A stretch of 64,000 nt of DNA from Schaalia sp. HMT-172. GTDB taxonomy: Bacteria; Actinomycetota; Actinomycetes; Actinomycetales; Actinomycetaceae. How positions within the stretch are numbered: the first letter of the stretch is position 1; the number at the start of each line of letters is the position of its first letter. The notes beneath the pieces were generated by a model. That model did no database searches, was not told where the DNA came from, and saw nothing but the letters and a program-made list of their open reading frames with translations. Of this stretch, positions 1 through 9,809 are shown one piece after another. The stretch is from contig NZ_CP130058.1 in assembly GCF_030644365.1 (NCBI RefSeq), positions 310,001-374,000 on the forward strand, given 5' to 3'. The translations under genes were made by a program, and so were the position numbers.

Positions 1-234
1 GGCGTCCACGTCGCCCGCGCGGTGCGCCCCCAGATCGAGGGCCCGCTCGTCGTCATGGAGACCGCGCTGCCCGTCAAGTTCGCCGACACGATCCTTGAGG
101 CCACCGGGCACCTCCCGCCCGTGCCCGAGCGCTTCGCCGGCATCGAAGGACGCGAAGAGCGCGTCACGCCGCTGGCCAACTCCGCCGAGGACCTCAAGGT
201 CCTCATCCGCGAGCGCGTGCGCCCCGGCGCCTGA
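1..234 (+). CDS. thrC: Threonine synthase, C-terminal end (partial at window start)
   Basis: The frame is open from base 1 and ends at a TGA at 232-234, so only the last 77 residues are present. The segment [13 protein letters not shown] followed by a Pro-rich stretch and FAGIEG matches, from memory, the C-terminal tail of PLP-dependent threonine synthases. These make threonine from O-phosphohomoserine in the cytoplasm. The catalytic domain and PLP lysine lie outside the window, so the call rests on the tail alone. It is followed by cysS on the same strand after about 140 bp. Confidence 0.72.
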   Translation, partial: GVHVARAVRPQIEGPLVVMETALPVKFADTILEATGHLPPVPERFAGIEGREERVTPLANSAEDLKVLIRERVRPGA

Positions 235-373
235 GTTTTCCCTGACTCGACGAGGCCCGAGCCCCCACCTGCGAACCCGCGCGGTTGCGTGGGCGGGGCC
301 CGGGCCTCGTTACATACTCCCGGGACGCGCCCGTTTCCTTCGCCTCCCCTCCCTGCCAGGTAGGATTGATGCC

Positions 374-1831
374 ATGCTGCACCTGTACGACTCCAAGAGC
401 GCCCGCATCCAGCCCCTGAACCCGGTCACCCCCGGCAAGGTCGGCATCTACCTGTGTGGCGCCACCGTGCAGGGCTCCCCGCACGTCGGCCACCTGCGCG
501 CCGCCGTCTCCTTCGACACCCTCATCCGCTGGCTGCGCCGCAGCGGCTACCAGGTCACCTACGTCCGCAACGTCACCGACATCGACGACAAGATCCTCAC
601 CAAGTCGGCCGAGGCCGGCTGGGACTGGTGGGCCTGGGCATACCGCTTCGAGCGCGAATTCACGCAGGCATACGAGACCCTCGGCGTTGAGGCCCCCACC
701 TACGAGCCTCGCGCCACCGGACACATCCCCGACCAAATCGACCTCGTCCAGCGCCTCATCGACGCGGGACACGCATACTCGGACGGGCGCGGCAACGTCT
801 ACTTCGACGTCCACTCCCAGCCCGACTACGGGTCGCTCACCCGCCAGCGCCTGGTCGACATGCGCACCACCGAGGACGACGCTCAGATCGACGAAGCCGT
901 CGAGGCCGGCAAGCGCGACCCCCGCGACTTCGCCCTCTGGAAGGCCACCAAGCCCGGCGAGCCGGCCACGGCCTCGTGGGACAGCCCCTGGGGGCGCGGC
1001 CGACCCGGCTGGCACCTCGAATGCTCCGCCATGTCGCGGCGCTACCTCGGCGACGAATTCGACATCCACGGCGGCGGCATCGACCTGCGCTTCCCGCACC
1101 ACGAGAACGAGCAGGCCCAATCCCACGGCGCCGGCTGGCCGTTCGCGCGCCTGTGGGTCCACAACGCGTGGGTGACCACCAAGGGCGAGAAGATGTCCAA
1201 GTCCCTGGGCAACGTCCTCTCCATTGGCGCGCTGACCGAGGAGTATCCGGCCGTCGCCGTGCGCTGGGCCCTGTCGACCGTCCACCACCGCTCCGCCATC
1301 GAATGGGGCCCCGAGACCCTGCCCGCCGCGCACGCCGCCTGGGAGAAGTTCTCCACCTTCGTGGCCCGCGCCATCGAGGCCGCCGGGGAAGCTCCGGCTT
1401 TCGAGATTGCGCTTGCGCCCGCCGACCTGCCCGAGGCCTTCGTCGCCGCCATGGACGACGACCTCAACGTCGCCGGCGCGCTCGCGGTCCTGCACGAGCA
1501 CCTCAAGGCCGGCAACGCTGCGCTGGCCGCTGGGGACGTGTCCGGCGTGTACCGCGAGCAGGTCCTGGTTCGCTCCATGCTGGACGTGCTGGGCCTCGAT
1601 CCGGCCTCCGAGCAGTGGCGCGGTCAGGCCGGCATCGGCGCGGGCGCCTCTGGTGCTGCTGCGGCCGAGCACTCGGCGCTGGATGCGCTGGTTCGGGCCG
1701 TGCTGTCCGAGCGGGCTGCTGCCCGCGCCGCCAAGGACTGGGCGCGCGCCGACGAGCTGCGCGACCGCCTCGCCGCCGCCGGCGTCACCGTCGCGGACGG
1801 CCGCGACGGCGCCACGTGGAGTGTTGGCTGA
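374..1831 (+). CDS. cysS: Cysteinyl-tRNA synthetase
   Basis: Charges tRNA-Cys with cysteine (class I synthetase, cytoplasmic). The 485-residue product starts MLHLYDSK, the usual N-terminus of the family. It carries the HIGH-like signature PHVGH, the zinc-site region around GWHLECSAM and HHENEQAQ, and the KMSKS loop ([10 protein letters not shown]). The C-terminal helical anticodon-binding domain is present, with an Ala/Gly-rich stretch near residues 418-440. The ATG at 374 is preferred over upstream in-frame starts because homology begins there. MshC, the mycothiol paralogue, was considered, but the full length and C-terminal domain favour CysS. A strong hairpin follows the stop. Confidence 0.96.
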   Translation: MLHLYDSKSARIQPLNPVTPGKVGIYLCGATVQGSPHVGHLRAAVSFDTLIRWLRRSGYQVTYVRNVTDIDDKILTKSAEAGWDWWAWAYRFEREFTQAYETLGVEAPTYEPRATGHIPDQIDLVQRLIDAGHAYSDGRGNVYFDVHSQPDYGSLTRQRLVDMRTTEDDAQIDEAVEAGKRDPRDFALWKATKPGEPATASWDSPWGRGRPGWHLECSAMSRRYLGDEFDIHGGGIDLRFPHHENEQAQSHGAGWPFARLWVHNAWVTTKGEKMSKSLGNVLSIGALTEEYPAVAVRWALSTVHHRSAIEWGPETLPAAHAAWEKFSTFVARAIEAAGEAPAFEIALAPADLPEAFVAAMDDDLNVAGALAVLHEHLKAGNAALAAGDVSGVYREQVLVRSMLDVLGLDPASEQWRGQAGIGAGASGAAAAEHSALDALVRAVLSERAAARAAKDWARADELRDRLAAAGVTVADGRDGATWSVG

Positions 1832-1845
1832 TTCGCTGTGTGCTG

Positions 1846-1872
1846 AGGCCCCGGCGCGAGCTCCCGGGGCCT
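1846..1872 (+). terminator. Hairpin downstream of cysS
   Basis: A perfect 9-bp stem (AGGCCCCGG at 1846-1854 and CCGGGGCCT at 1864-1872) with a 9-nt loop starts 15 bp after the cysS stop. A U-tract is nearly absent, as is common in high-GC actinobacteria. Its right arm belongs to a sequence repeated about 60 bp further on. Confidence 0.6.
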
Positions 1873-1944
1873 TGTGCGTGTCGCATTCCCGCCGGCGCAA
1901 AACCTCATCAAACGTAGCGAGCTCCCGGGGCCTTGTGCATGTCG
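1856..1944. repeat. Direct repeat pair, ~28 bp
   Basis: The block at 1856-1883 (GCGAGCTCCCGGGGCCTTGT and on) recurs at 1917-1944 with one visible difference. The 33 bp between the copies are unrelated. The first copy forms half of the cysS terminator hairpin, so this looks like a small local duplication in the long cysS-DUF1697 gap. Confidence 0.7.
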
Positions 1945-2024
1945 GCCGTCGTCTCGCAGATTCCGCGTTTGTTCTTGTGATTGGGTGCGCTGCACCCGAT
2001 CCGTAGGCAATGCACCCCTTCTGT

Positions 2025-2113
2025 TCGGGTGCAGCGGCCCATAACGGGTGCAGCGCCCCATAACGGGTGTCGCGGCCCATAACGGGTGCAGCGCCACACA
2101 ACGGGTGCAGCGG
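2025..2113. repeat. Short tandem repeat, ~17-21 bp units
   Basis: Four imperfect units of the form CCCATAACGGGTGCAGCG follow each other, with a degenerate unit upstream (TTCTGTTCGGGTGCAG) and an inverted GGGTGC/GCACCC pair just before. The stretch is in the 603-bp gap 1832-2434 between cysS and the DUF1697 gene. No credible ORF covers it. It has no spacers, so it is not CRISPR. The function is unknown. Confidence 0.75.
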
Positions 2114-2203
2114 ACCTCGCGTTGTTTCGGCTGTCGCTAGGCCCGCCCGTCCTCCGCGCGGCGCGATGTTCTCGTGCCGCTCAGTCGCCTCGCTGGCGTG
2201 GTT

Positions 2204-2330
2204 CCCCAGAAATGTCGCATGCAATTCACTTCCGCGTATTTCAAGGTTTGAAATCGGATCGTTGATATTCTGCGGTTTTCTCGATCCCTATGAAATGTGA
2301 GGGTACCCAAATTGCATGCGACTTTTGGGG
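2204..2330. repeat. 127-bp element with terminal inverted repeats, copy 1
   Basis: Begins CCCCAGAAATGTCGCATGCA and ends with the near-inverse TTGCATGCGACTTTTGGGG, giving ~20-bp imperfect terminal inverted repeats around a shared GTCGCATGCAATT core. An internal near-palindrome (TTTCAAGGTTTGAAA) is also present. The same-length copy at 3078-3204 differs at about a dozen positions by eye, and a more diverged copy sits at 12249-12374. No target duplication is obvious, though all three copies are preceded by GGTT. A MITE-like element or a repeated structured RNA element would both fit. Confidence 0.85.
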
Positions 2331-2434
2331 TGAGCAGGGTTTTGTCTGGGCGTTACTCTGGAGTTAGGGTGAAGCCTTCCCGCAGAAGAAACGCGAGGTG
2401 GGGAGGTGGTAAGGCGAAAGGCAGGAGGATCAGC

Positions 2435-2977
2435 ATGGAGTACGTGGCGCTGCTGCGCGGCATCAACGTCGGCGGCACAAACAAGGTCGTCATGAGCGAG
2501 CTGCGCGAGCAGGTCGCCGCCGCAGGCTTCGGACGCGTGCGCACCTACATCAACAGCGGCAACCTCCTCTTCGAGGCCGAGGCCTCGCGCGAGGACGTGG
2601 CCCAGAGGGTCGAGGACCTCCTGGCGAGCCGCTACGACTTCCCGATCCGAGTGGCACTCCTGACGGCGCAGGACTATCTCGAGGAGCTACACAACCTGCC
2701 CGACTGGTGGCACGGCGATGTAGCACGCCGAGATGCCCTGTTCTACACGCGTGGACTGGACCGAGACCACGTGCGCCAGCGCATCGAGGCCATGGAACTG
2801 GGCGACGAGGCCGTTTATTTCGGTGAGCACGCCGTGTTCTGGGGCAAGTTTCACGAGAAGGAATTCCTCAAGACCGCCTACCACAAGCGCCTCCTGCGCG
2901 AGGACTTCTACCGCGAGGTGACGATCCGCTCCGGCTCGACGGTCGAGAAGATCGCGGCGATGCTCGCGCGGGAGTGA
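2435..2977 (+). CDS. DUF1697 family protein
   Basis: The 180-residue product starts MEYVALLRGINVGG, the hallmark opening of the DUF1697 family, and includes the conserved TYINSGNLLF segment. The biochemical role of this family is not established. The ATG at 2435 has a good Shine-Dalgarno (GGAGG, spacing about 7). The ORF stays open upstream, but that part overlaps copy 1 of the repeat element and is not homologous. The gene sits between cysS and rlmB, which are direct neighbours in many actinobacteria as I recall. It is bracketed by two same-orientation copies of the 127-bp element, which suggests it was inserted here. Confidence 0.88.
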   Translation: MEYVALLRGINVGGTNKVVMSELREQVAAAGFGRVRTYINSGNLLFEAEASREDVAQRVEDLLASRYDFPIRVALLTAQDYLEELHNLPDWWHGDVARRDALFYTRGLDRDHVRQRIEAMELGDEAVYFGEHAVFWGKFHEKEFLKTAYHKRLLREDFYREVTIRSGSTVEKIAAMLARE

Positions 2978-3077
2978 GACGACGCCCGCTCGGCGGCATC
3001 GGCGAGGCCCCAGCGAGTGTGGGCGCGGTGTGCGTGAGGGGGGGCGTCGTGCTGCCAGGCGCCGTGATCGCAGGGTT

Positions 3078-3204
3078 CCCCAGAAATGTCGCATGCAATT
3101 CCCTTGCCTGTATTTCAAGGTTTGAAATCAGATCGTTGAAATTCTGCGGGTTTCTCGATGCCTAAGAAAAGGTAGGGTACCCAAATTGCATGCGACTTTT
3201 GGGG
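3078..3204. repeat. 127-bp element with terminal inverted repeats, copy 2
   Basis: Same boundaries, length and orientation as copy 1 (2204-2330), with about a dozen base differences by eye, mostly internal. The ends (CCCCAGAAATGTCGCATGCA and the matching right arm) are intact. It occupies a third of the 376-bp gap 2978-3353 between the DUF1697 gene and rlmB. Nothing else was recognised in that gap. Confidence 0.85.
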
Positions 3205-3353
3205 AGAGCGGTGGGGTAGAAGAGACGAGGAAGGCGCGGCGTAGCGCGGAACCTGCCCGATCGTGATTTTGGCCCCCGCGCGCGCCCCTGCGGCCCCGAT
3301 GCGGCCCAAAACCCGTAGGCTGGTGTCAGTTCATGAGAAAACGAGGAGACACC

Positions 3354-4331
3354 ATGGCCTCACACAGCGGGCGCCCCGGCGCCATCCGTAAGAAGGGCAC
3401 GAAGAAGGGCGCGCAGGTCGGCACCGGCGGCCACTCGCGCCGCCGCCTCGAAGGCAAGGGCCCGACCCCCAAGGCCGAGGACCGCACCTACCATCCGGCC
3501 TACAAGCGCAAGGTGAAGCGCGAGGCCCGCGAGGCCCAGGAGGCCGCGATCGCGCGCGCCCGCGCCAAGTCCTCGATCCGCGTCAAGCCGGGCCATGAGC
3601 TGATCGCCGGCCGTAACCCCGTGGCCGAGGCCGCCCGCGCCTCGGTGCCGATCGAGCGCGTCTTCATCCTCGACAACGTGAAGGATGACCGCGTGGAGGA
3701 GGTCGTGCGCCTCGCCAGCGCCATGGGTGCTCCCGTTTACGAGGTCACCCGCCGTGACCTGGACGTCGCGACTGATGGCGCCGTCCACCAGGGCGTCGCC
3801 ATCGAGGTGCGCGGCTACGAGTACGCAGACGCCTCGGACCTGATCGCCGGGTCGCTCCAGCAGCTGGGCCACCCGCTCCTCGTCGCCCTCGACCAGGTGA
3901 CGGACCCCCATAACTTGGGCGCGGTCCTGCGTAGCGCGGGCGCGTTCGGTGCGGATGGCGTCATCATCCCCGAGCGCCGCAGCGCGGGCGTCAACACGAC
4001 CGCGTGGAAGGTGTCGGCCGGCGCGGCTGCCCGCGTGCCCGTGGCTCGCGCGACGAACCTCGTGCGCGCCCTCGAAGAGGCCAAGGCGGCCGGCTACTTC
4101 GTGGTCGGCCTGGACGGCGGGGGAGACGCGCCCCTGCGTGGCCTGTCGCTGGCGGACGGCCCCCTCGTGGTCGTGACCGGCGCCGAGGGTGCGGGCCTGT
4201 CCCGCCTCGTGCGCGAGACCTGCGACCAGATCGTGTCGATCCCGATCGCGTCGACCGTCGAGTCCCTCAACGCGGCCGTCGCGACGGGCATCGCCCTGTA
4301 CGAGGTCGCCTCCCTGCGCGCGCAGAGCTGA
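3354..4331 (+). CDS. rlmB: 23S rRNA (guanosine-2'-O-)-methyltransferase RlmB (SpoU/TrmH family)
   Basis: Methylates the 2'-O of a conserved guanosine in 23S rRNA using SAM. The first ~75 residues are a Lys/Arg-rich extension typical of actinobacterial members. Then come a substrate-binding domain (HELIAGRNPVAEA) and the SPOUT methyltransferase domain with motif 1 (DPHNLGAVLRSAGAFGADG), motif 2 (VVTGAEGAGLSRLV) and motif 3 (IPIASTVESLNAAVATGIAL). The ATG at 3354 is chosen because ACGAGGAG precedes it at proper spacing. An in-frame ATG at 3333 has no such site. A TrmH-type tRNA methyltransferase is less likely given cysS nearby. Confidence 0.93.
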   Translation: MASHSGRPGAIRKKGTKKGAQVGTGGHSRRRLEGKGPTPKAEDRTYHPAYKRKVKREAREAQEAAIARARAKSSIRVKPGHELIAGRNPVAEAARASVPIERVFILDNVKDDRVEEVVRLASAMGAPVYEVTRRDLDVATDGAVHQGVAIEVRGYEYADASDLIAGSLQQLGHPLLVALDQVTDPHNLGAVLRSAGAFGADGVIIPERRSAGVNTTAWKVSAGAAARVPVARATNLVRALEEAKAAGYFVVGLDGGGDAPLRGLSLADGPLVVVTGAEGAGLSRLVRETCDQIVSIPIASTVESLNAAVATGIALYEVASLRAQS

Positions 4332-4369
4332 GTATTCCGAACTGTCTGTCGTCTCGCCGTGGGCGCGCG

Positions 4370-4963
4370 CTAGCGCCTGCGGCGAGACTCCTTTGTGGCG
4401 GCCTGGCGCATTGCGATCACGTTCCGTCCCGCGAAGAGGTGGTCTGTTGGTAGATCGCCCTCAAAGAGGAGCTCGGGCTGTGCAAGCAGTAGCTCATCGA
4501 GCTGCAACGTGACGGCGAGGTCCTGGAGGTAGTGGCCGATGTCTTCCTTGGTGGTGGGGGTGTTGCGCTGGCTCACCCGGGTATCGAAGCACCACACCTC
4601 GCTCGCGACTCGTCCGCCGAGCGACAAGGACCGTGCTGCAACCAGGATTCGTGACGTCTGAAGGCGTGTGGGTGCCTGTGGCTGAGAGTCAGAATGGGGG
4701 AACAGGTCGCTGCGCACAATCGGGTCAGCCACGGTGGAAAATAGTTCGCGCATCGTATCGAGGCCGTCGGCGATCTCGGTGCCAACCCACCCGTTCAGGG
4801 TGAGCTGATCGCGCATCCCCGGCGTTTCCACCGGGGTGCTTCTCCACTTCGATGCCCAGTAGTTGATGCAGCGAGCGGCCGCCTCATGCGGATCGGTTGC
4901 GATGAGAGCGTGCAGGTACCTGCGACGGAAGACGATCCGGCGCAGTGAGAAACCTGGGGTCAT
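4370..4963 (-). CDS. Hypothetical protein, tandem paralogue A
   Basis: The 197-residue soluble protein is not a family I recognise. It resembles the adjacent upstream gene along most of its length: shared patterns are AARC..(Y/F)W, G W.GTE(I/V), (S/T)RI(L/I)(V/I)AAR, (S/T)E(V/L)WCF and (L/E)P.DH. The two are therefore tandem paralogues. Its start overlaps the stop of the upstream gene by 4 bp (ATGA), which implies translational coupling, and AAGGAG precedes the ATG. No signal peptide or membrane segment is visible. It converges on rlmB. Confidence 0.75.
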   Translation of the reverse strand: MTPGFSLRRIVFRRRYLHALIATDPHEAAARCINYWASKWRSTPVETPGMRDQLTLNGWVGTEIADGLDTMRELFSTVADPIVRSDLFPHSDSQPQAPTRLQTSRILVAARSLSLGGRVASEVWCFDTRVSQRNTPTTKEDIGHYLQDLAVTLQLDELLLAQPELLFEGDLPTDHLFAGRNVIAMRQAATKESRRRR

Positions 4964-5619
4964 GATCGCTCCTTCGACGGGAGGAACTTGGTGACGGGAT
5001 CGAGGAAGCTGCCCCGCATCCGGTTGAGGTTGTCGGGGGAGAGGGGGTGGTCCTCGGGCAGTTCCTCACCATCGACGAGGCGCGGGGGTCCCACGAGGAC
5101 GCCCTGCTGGAAGAGAGCGGTGTGCAGATACTCGAAGACGCGGGCGAAGGGATCCTTGCCGGGGCGGGCGCGCTGAATCGCCGTATCCCAGGGGAAACAC
5201 CACAGCTCAGTGGATGCCTGTGCGGCGTCGGGCGAGGGTCGCGCCGCGATAATGATGCGTGTCTTGTTGAGGTGGCGCAGCTGCGCGCGCACCGCCTTCG
5301 CCGACAGCTGGATGGCAAGGCCGCCCAAGGCGAGGGCTGGGGAGATCTCGGCGACATCCAGAAGGGTGTCGTGGTCGCGGATGCGCGACCGTTTTCGGTT
5401 TTCGGCCTGTCCGGGCATGACCGTGACCTCGGTGCCCGACCAGCCGATGCCCGCGAAACGCTCGGACATTGTGGTCGACTCGCGCTTGATGCCGATGGTG
5501 CGCCAAAACGCCGCGCAACGCGCGACGGCCTCCGCCGGTGGACACGACACGGTGTACACCGTCATGGGGCGCCTCTTCAGGAGGGAATTCAGCGGCAGAT
5601 GCGGGGGAGTGATATCCAT
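4960..5619 (-). CDS. Hypothetical protein, tandem paralogue B
   Basis: First gene of a two-gene minus-strand operon, 219 residues from the ATG at 5619. An alternative ATG two codons upstream (5625) is too close to the AGGA to be favoured. It shares the conserved pattern of its downstream paralogue, with ARCAAFW, GIGWSGTEV, TRIIIAAR and STELWCF. It has no signal peptide, transmembrane helix or recognised catalytic motif. The conserved Trp-Cys-Phe motif after a beta-strand-like stretch is the most distinctive mark. The role is unknown. It is divergent from the DUF456 gene, with about 80 bp between them. Confidence 0.75.
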   Translation of the reverse strand: MDITPPHLPLNSLLKRRPMTVYTVSCPPAEAVARCAAFWRTIGIKRESTTMSERFAGIGWSGTEVTVMPGQAENRKRSRIRDHDTLLDVAEISPALALGGLAIQLSAKAVRAQLRHLNKTRIIIAARPSPDAAQASTELWCFPWDTAIQRARPGKDPFARVFEYLHTALFQQGVLVGPPRLVDGEELPEDHPLSPDNLNRMRGSFLDPVTKFLPSKERS

Positions 5620-5702
5620 CGGCATTCCTGGGGGTCGGGGTAACGAGGCCAGGCTAGCAGTGTGAGGCGCCCGCTCACATATCGGGCCGCTATGATCGCC
5701 CC

Positions 5703-7572
<1,870 letters not shown>

Positions 7573-7592
7573 CGGCTCACTGAGACACTAGT

Positions 7593-7625
7593 GGGGGCCG
7601 GTGCCGCGTTGCGGCGCCGGCCCCC
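7593..7625 (+). terminator. Strong hairpin terminator after purA
   Basis: A 15-bp GC-rich stem with one G-T pair (GGGGGCCGGTGCCGC at 7593-7607 and its complement at 7611-7625) and a 3-nt loop starts 21 bp after the purA stop. There is no U-tract. Confidence 0.8.
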
Positions 7626-7941
7626 ACCCGTTTGACGCGCCGCCGTCGGCGCGCATGTACGACGAAGCACGCCGAACCGAATGCGCCTGTCGGCGCGAAG
7701 GCCGCTCGTAGCGGCAGAGTGTGGAGCCCGGGGCATACCGGTCCGGCGTGCCCCTCAACCCTACGACTAAGCCCCGCGCGCACGCTCGCCGTGGGGGCGT
7801 GGATCAACCCACACAGGGGAGTGCGCCACAGTCGCCACCGCGTCGACCACCAACGACGAGGCCGTGGCCGCCTTCCCCGCGAACCCTCCCATCCCCCGTG
7901 GCGGAGCCGACCCGCCTGGGCGGCCCCGGCCTCGTCGAGTG

Positions 7942-7953
7942 CCCACATGTGGG
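7942..7953. promoter_or_regulatory. Perfect 12-bp palindrome upstream of membrane-protein gene
   Basis: CCCACATGTGGG is a perfect palindrome ending 14 bp before the ATG at 7968. A repressor site is possible, but a chance occurrence in GC-rich DNA cannot be excluded. The rest of the ~340-bp stretch 7626-7967 shows no convincing gene, RNA or other repeat. Confidence 0.3.
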
Positions 7954-7967
7954 ACCATGGAAGCGTG

Positions 7968-8882
7968 ATGACATCGACCCCGCCCACGCGCCCCCGAACC
8001 AACCGCGGGCGCCGCCGCGACACCCTGGCCACCCGGCGTGTGCCCAACAGCATCGGCACCCTCACCGTCACCCTGCTGGCGGTCCTCACGATCGTCGCGT
8101 GGTGGCTGCCCGGCTCACGATGGAGCGTCGGCCCCATCGTCGCGCTCGCCTCCTTCCTCCTGGCCCTCGGGTGGCCGACCCTGGCGCGGCTGCACATGCC
8201 GTGGCTCGCGCAGGCGGTCCTCGCCCTCGGCGGGGCGCTGACCCCCATGGCCGTCGCCTACTGGAAGAACCTCGACATCGCTGTCCCGCTGACCGGCATC
8301 GCGCTGGTCGCGCTGGTGGCCGCCACCATCCTCGACGCGCCCGCGCCGCGCGACCACTCGGTGGGGCACACGAGCGAACACTGGGGCTCCACTGCGCTCA
8401 GCGCCGCGCTCGCCTCGTCCGTGACCGCGCTCCTCATCATCACGTCGGCCTCCATGTGGGTCTCCCTCACCGTCCACGAGCGCTGGTCCGTCATCGTCCC
8501 CATGGCCGCCCTGATCGCCATCGTCGGCGCGGCGGCTGCACGCGCCGGGCGCAGCGCGAAAGCCGGCGTCGTCATGGCGATGCTCGCGGGCATCGTCGCG
8601 GGCCTGGTCGCCGCGTCGATCGCCTGGTTCCTCGGGGAGACATCGGACCTGCTGCCCGTCGTCTTCCCCTTCATCGCCAAGCGTTTCGGCGACTTCGCCG
8701 CATTCCTGACCCTGGGCGGCGTCACCGGCTTCGGCGTCGGCTTCGCCGTGTCGGTCGTTGACGCGCTCCTGGGCGAGCGCGCCTCCTCCGCGCAGCTCGC
8801 CAACGTTCTGGGCCGAGGCGCCGCGAAGTTCCTCGTCGCCGCCCTGCCCGTCTACGCGATGATCCGCATCGGCGGCATCTGA
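7968..8882 (+). CDS. Multi-spanning membrane protein of unknown function
   Basis: The 304-residue protein begins with a basic, Arg-rich cytoplasmic tail (TRPRTNRGRRRDTL) followed by about eight hydrophobic segments. Gly/Ala-rich helices near the end (FLTLGGVTGFGVGFAVSVV) look like a channel or transporter fold, but I recognise no family. The ATG at 7968 is chosen because the basic tail is a natural N-terminus. An in-frame ATG at 7947 lies inside a 12-bp palindrome. It is a single gene between purA and the nitrobindin-ygfZ-dtd operon. Confidence 0.7.
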   Translation: MTSTPPTRPRTNRGRRRDTLATRRVPNSIGTLTVTLLAVLTIVAWWLPGSRWSVGPIVALASFLLALGWPTLARLHMPWLAQAVLALGGALTPMAVAYWKNLDIAVPLTGIALVALVAATILDAPAPRDHSVGHTSEHWGSTALSAALASSVTALLIITSASMWVSLTVHERWSVIVPMAALIAIVGAAAARAGRSAKAGVVMAMLAGIVAGLVAASIAWFLGETSDLLPVVFPFIAKRFGDFAAFLTLGGVTGFGVGFAVSVVDALLGERASSAQLANVLGRGAAKFLVAALPVYAMIRIGGI

Positions 8883-8907
8883 GGTATCTCGGCGGCTGAG
8901 TTATCGA

Positions 8908-8958
8908 GGTGTCTCAGGCCCCACGGTGTCTCATACCCCACGGTGTTTCAGGCCCCAC
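8908..8958. repeat. Triplicated 17-bp tandem repeat
   Basis: Three head-to-tail 17-bp units of the form GGTGTCTCAGGCCCCAC, with one to three differences each. A second repeat of CCACGCGCGCTGCCCGTGCC follows near 9070-9118, just before the nitrobindin-like gene. Confidence 0.75.
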
Positions 8959-9134
8959 CCGGGCCAGGTGCTGCCCGCCCCCGTGCCGCGCGCGCTGCCC
9001 GCGCCTCGTCCCTGTGCGCCCCCCGCGCCGCGCGGTGCGCGCGCACGCCACGCGCACGCCACGCGCGCACGCCACGCGCGCTGCCCGTGCCCACGCCACG
9101 CGCGCTGCCCGTGCCCACGCGTTAGGCTGGAGGC

Positions 9135-9809
9135 ATGATGGTGATACCCGCTGACTTGCCCGCACTCGTCGCTCCCGTCGCGTGGATGCTCGGAACCTGG
9201 GAGGGGTGGGGCATGCGCGCCGTCGCGCCCACCCCCGGCCAGGATCGGCCCGCCGAGGACGCTCCCGCCGACGCCCCCGTCGTCGAGGAGATCCGCGGTG
9301 ACGTCGTCGGCGAGCAGATGCGCCTGGTGACCCGCGTGTACGCGGGCCAGGCCTCGGTCCCGGTCGATCCCACGTGGGACGCCGCGCAGGGCCTGGCCGT
9401 GATCCAGAAGGGCGACCTGATCAGCGAAGAGACCCTGTACGTGTCCGTCGCCCCCTCCGACGCGCCGCTGCCCCCGCCCGGCCAGTACAACTCCCGCGAG
9501 TTCACTGCGACGTCCGCCTCCACTGAGGGCCACAGCGCCGTGTGGGACGGCGTGAGCGTCGGCCCGCGCGTGCAGATGGTCTCCGACGCGATCGCGCTCG
9601 GCGCGGACGCGACCCGCCTGACGCACCTGGGCCGCATGTTCGGCCTGGTCGCCGGCGAGCTCATGTGGACGCAGGAGCGCACGCTCGACGGCGAGGACGA
9701 GGCCGACGTCGAAATCTCCGGCCGACTGCACCGCACCGAGCAGGCCTCGACCGCCTCCGGTGAGGTCATCGACGGCATCGACGACTCCCGGGAAGGTTTC
9801 CTTGTCTGA
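9135..9809 (+). CDS. Nitrobindin-like / FABP-fold protein (DUF1794-type)
   Basis: The 224-residue predicted beta-barrel opens with the nitrobindin-type motif PVAWMLGTWEGWG. It continues with EE(I)...DVVGEQMRLVTRVYAG and a C-terminal LMWTQERTL...ISGRLHR. Family members bind heme and are described as peroxynitrite isomerases. The family's Gly-rich GxGxGxYP loop and the His of the C-terminal HLSARL-type motif (heme ligand, from memory) both appear replaced here, so heme binding is doubtful. The upstream GGAGGC supports the ATG at 9135. The next ATG, one codon on, is nearly equivalent. It overlaps ygfZ slightly, a pairing I recall from other actinobacteria. Confidence 0.8.
   Translation: MMVIPADLPALVAPVAWMLGTWEGWGMRAVAPTPGQDRPAEDAPADAPVVEEIRGDVVGEQMRLVTRVYAGQASVPVDPTWDAAQGLAVIQKGDLISEETLYVSVAPSDAPLPPPGQYNSREFTATSASTEGHSAVWDGVSVGPRVQMVSDAIALGADATRLTHLGRMFGLVAGELMWTQERTLDGEDEADVEISGRLHRTEQASTASGEVIDGIDDSREGFLV

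Noticed and set aside
203-2224. 673-aa minus-strand frame over cysS
   Set aside because: Antisense to an intact cysS. Its apparent start lies in the inverted-repeat element.
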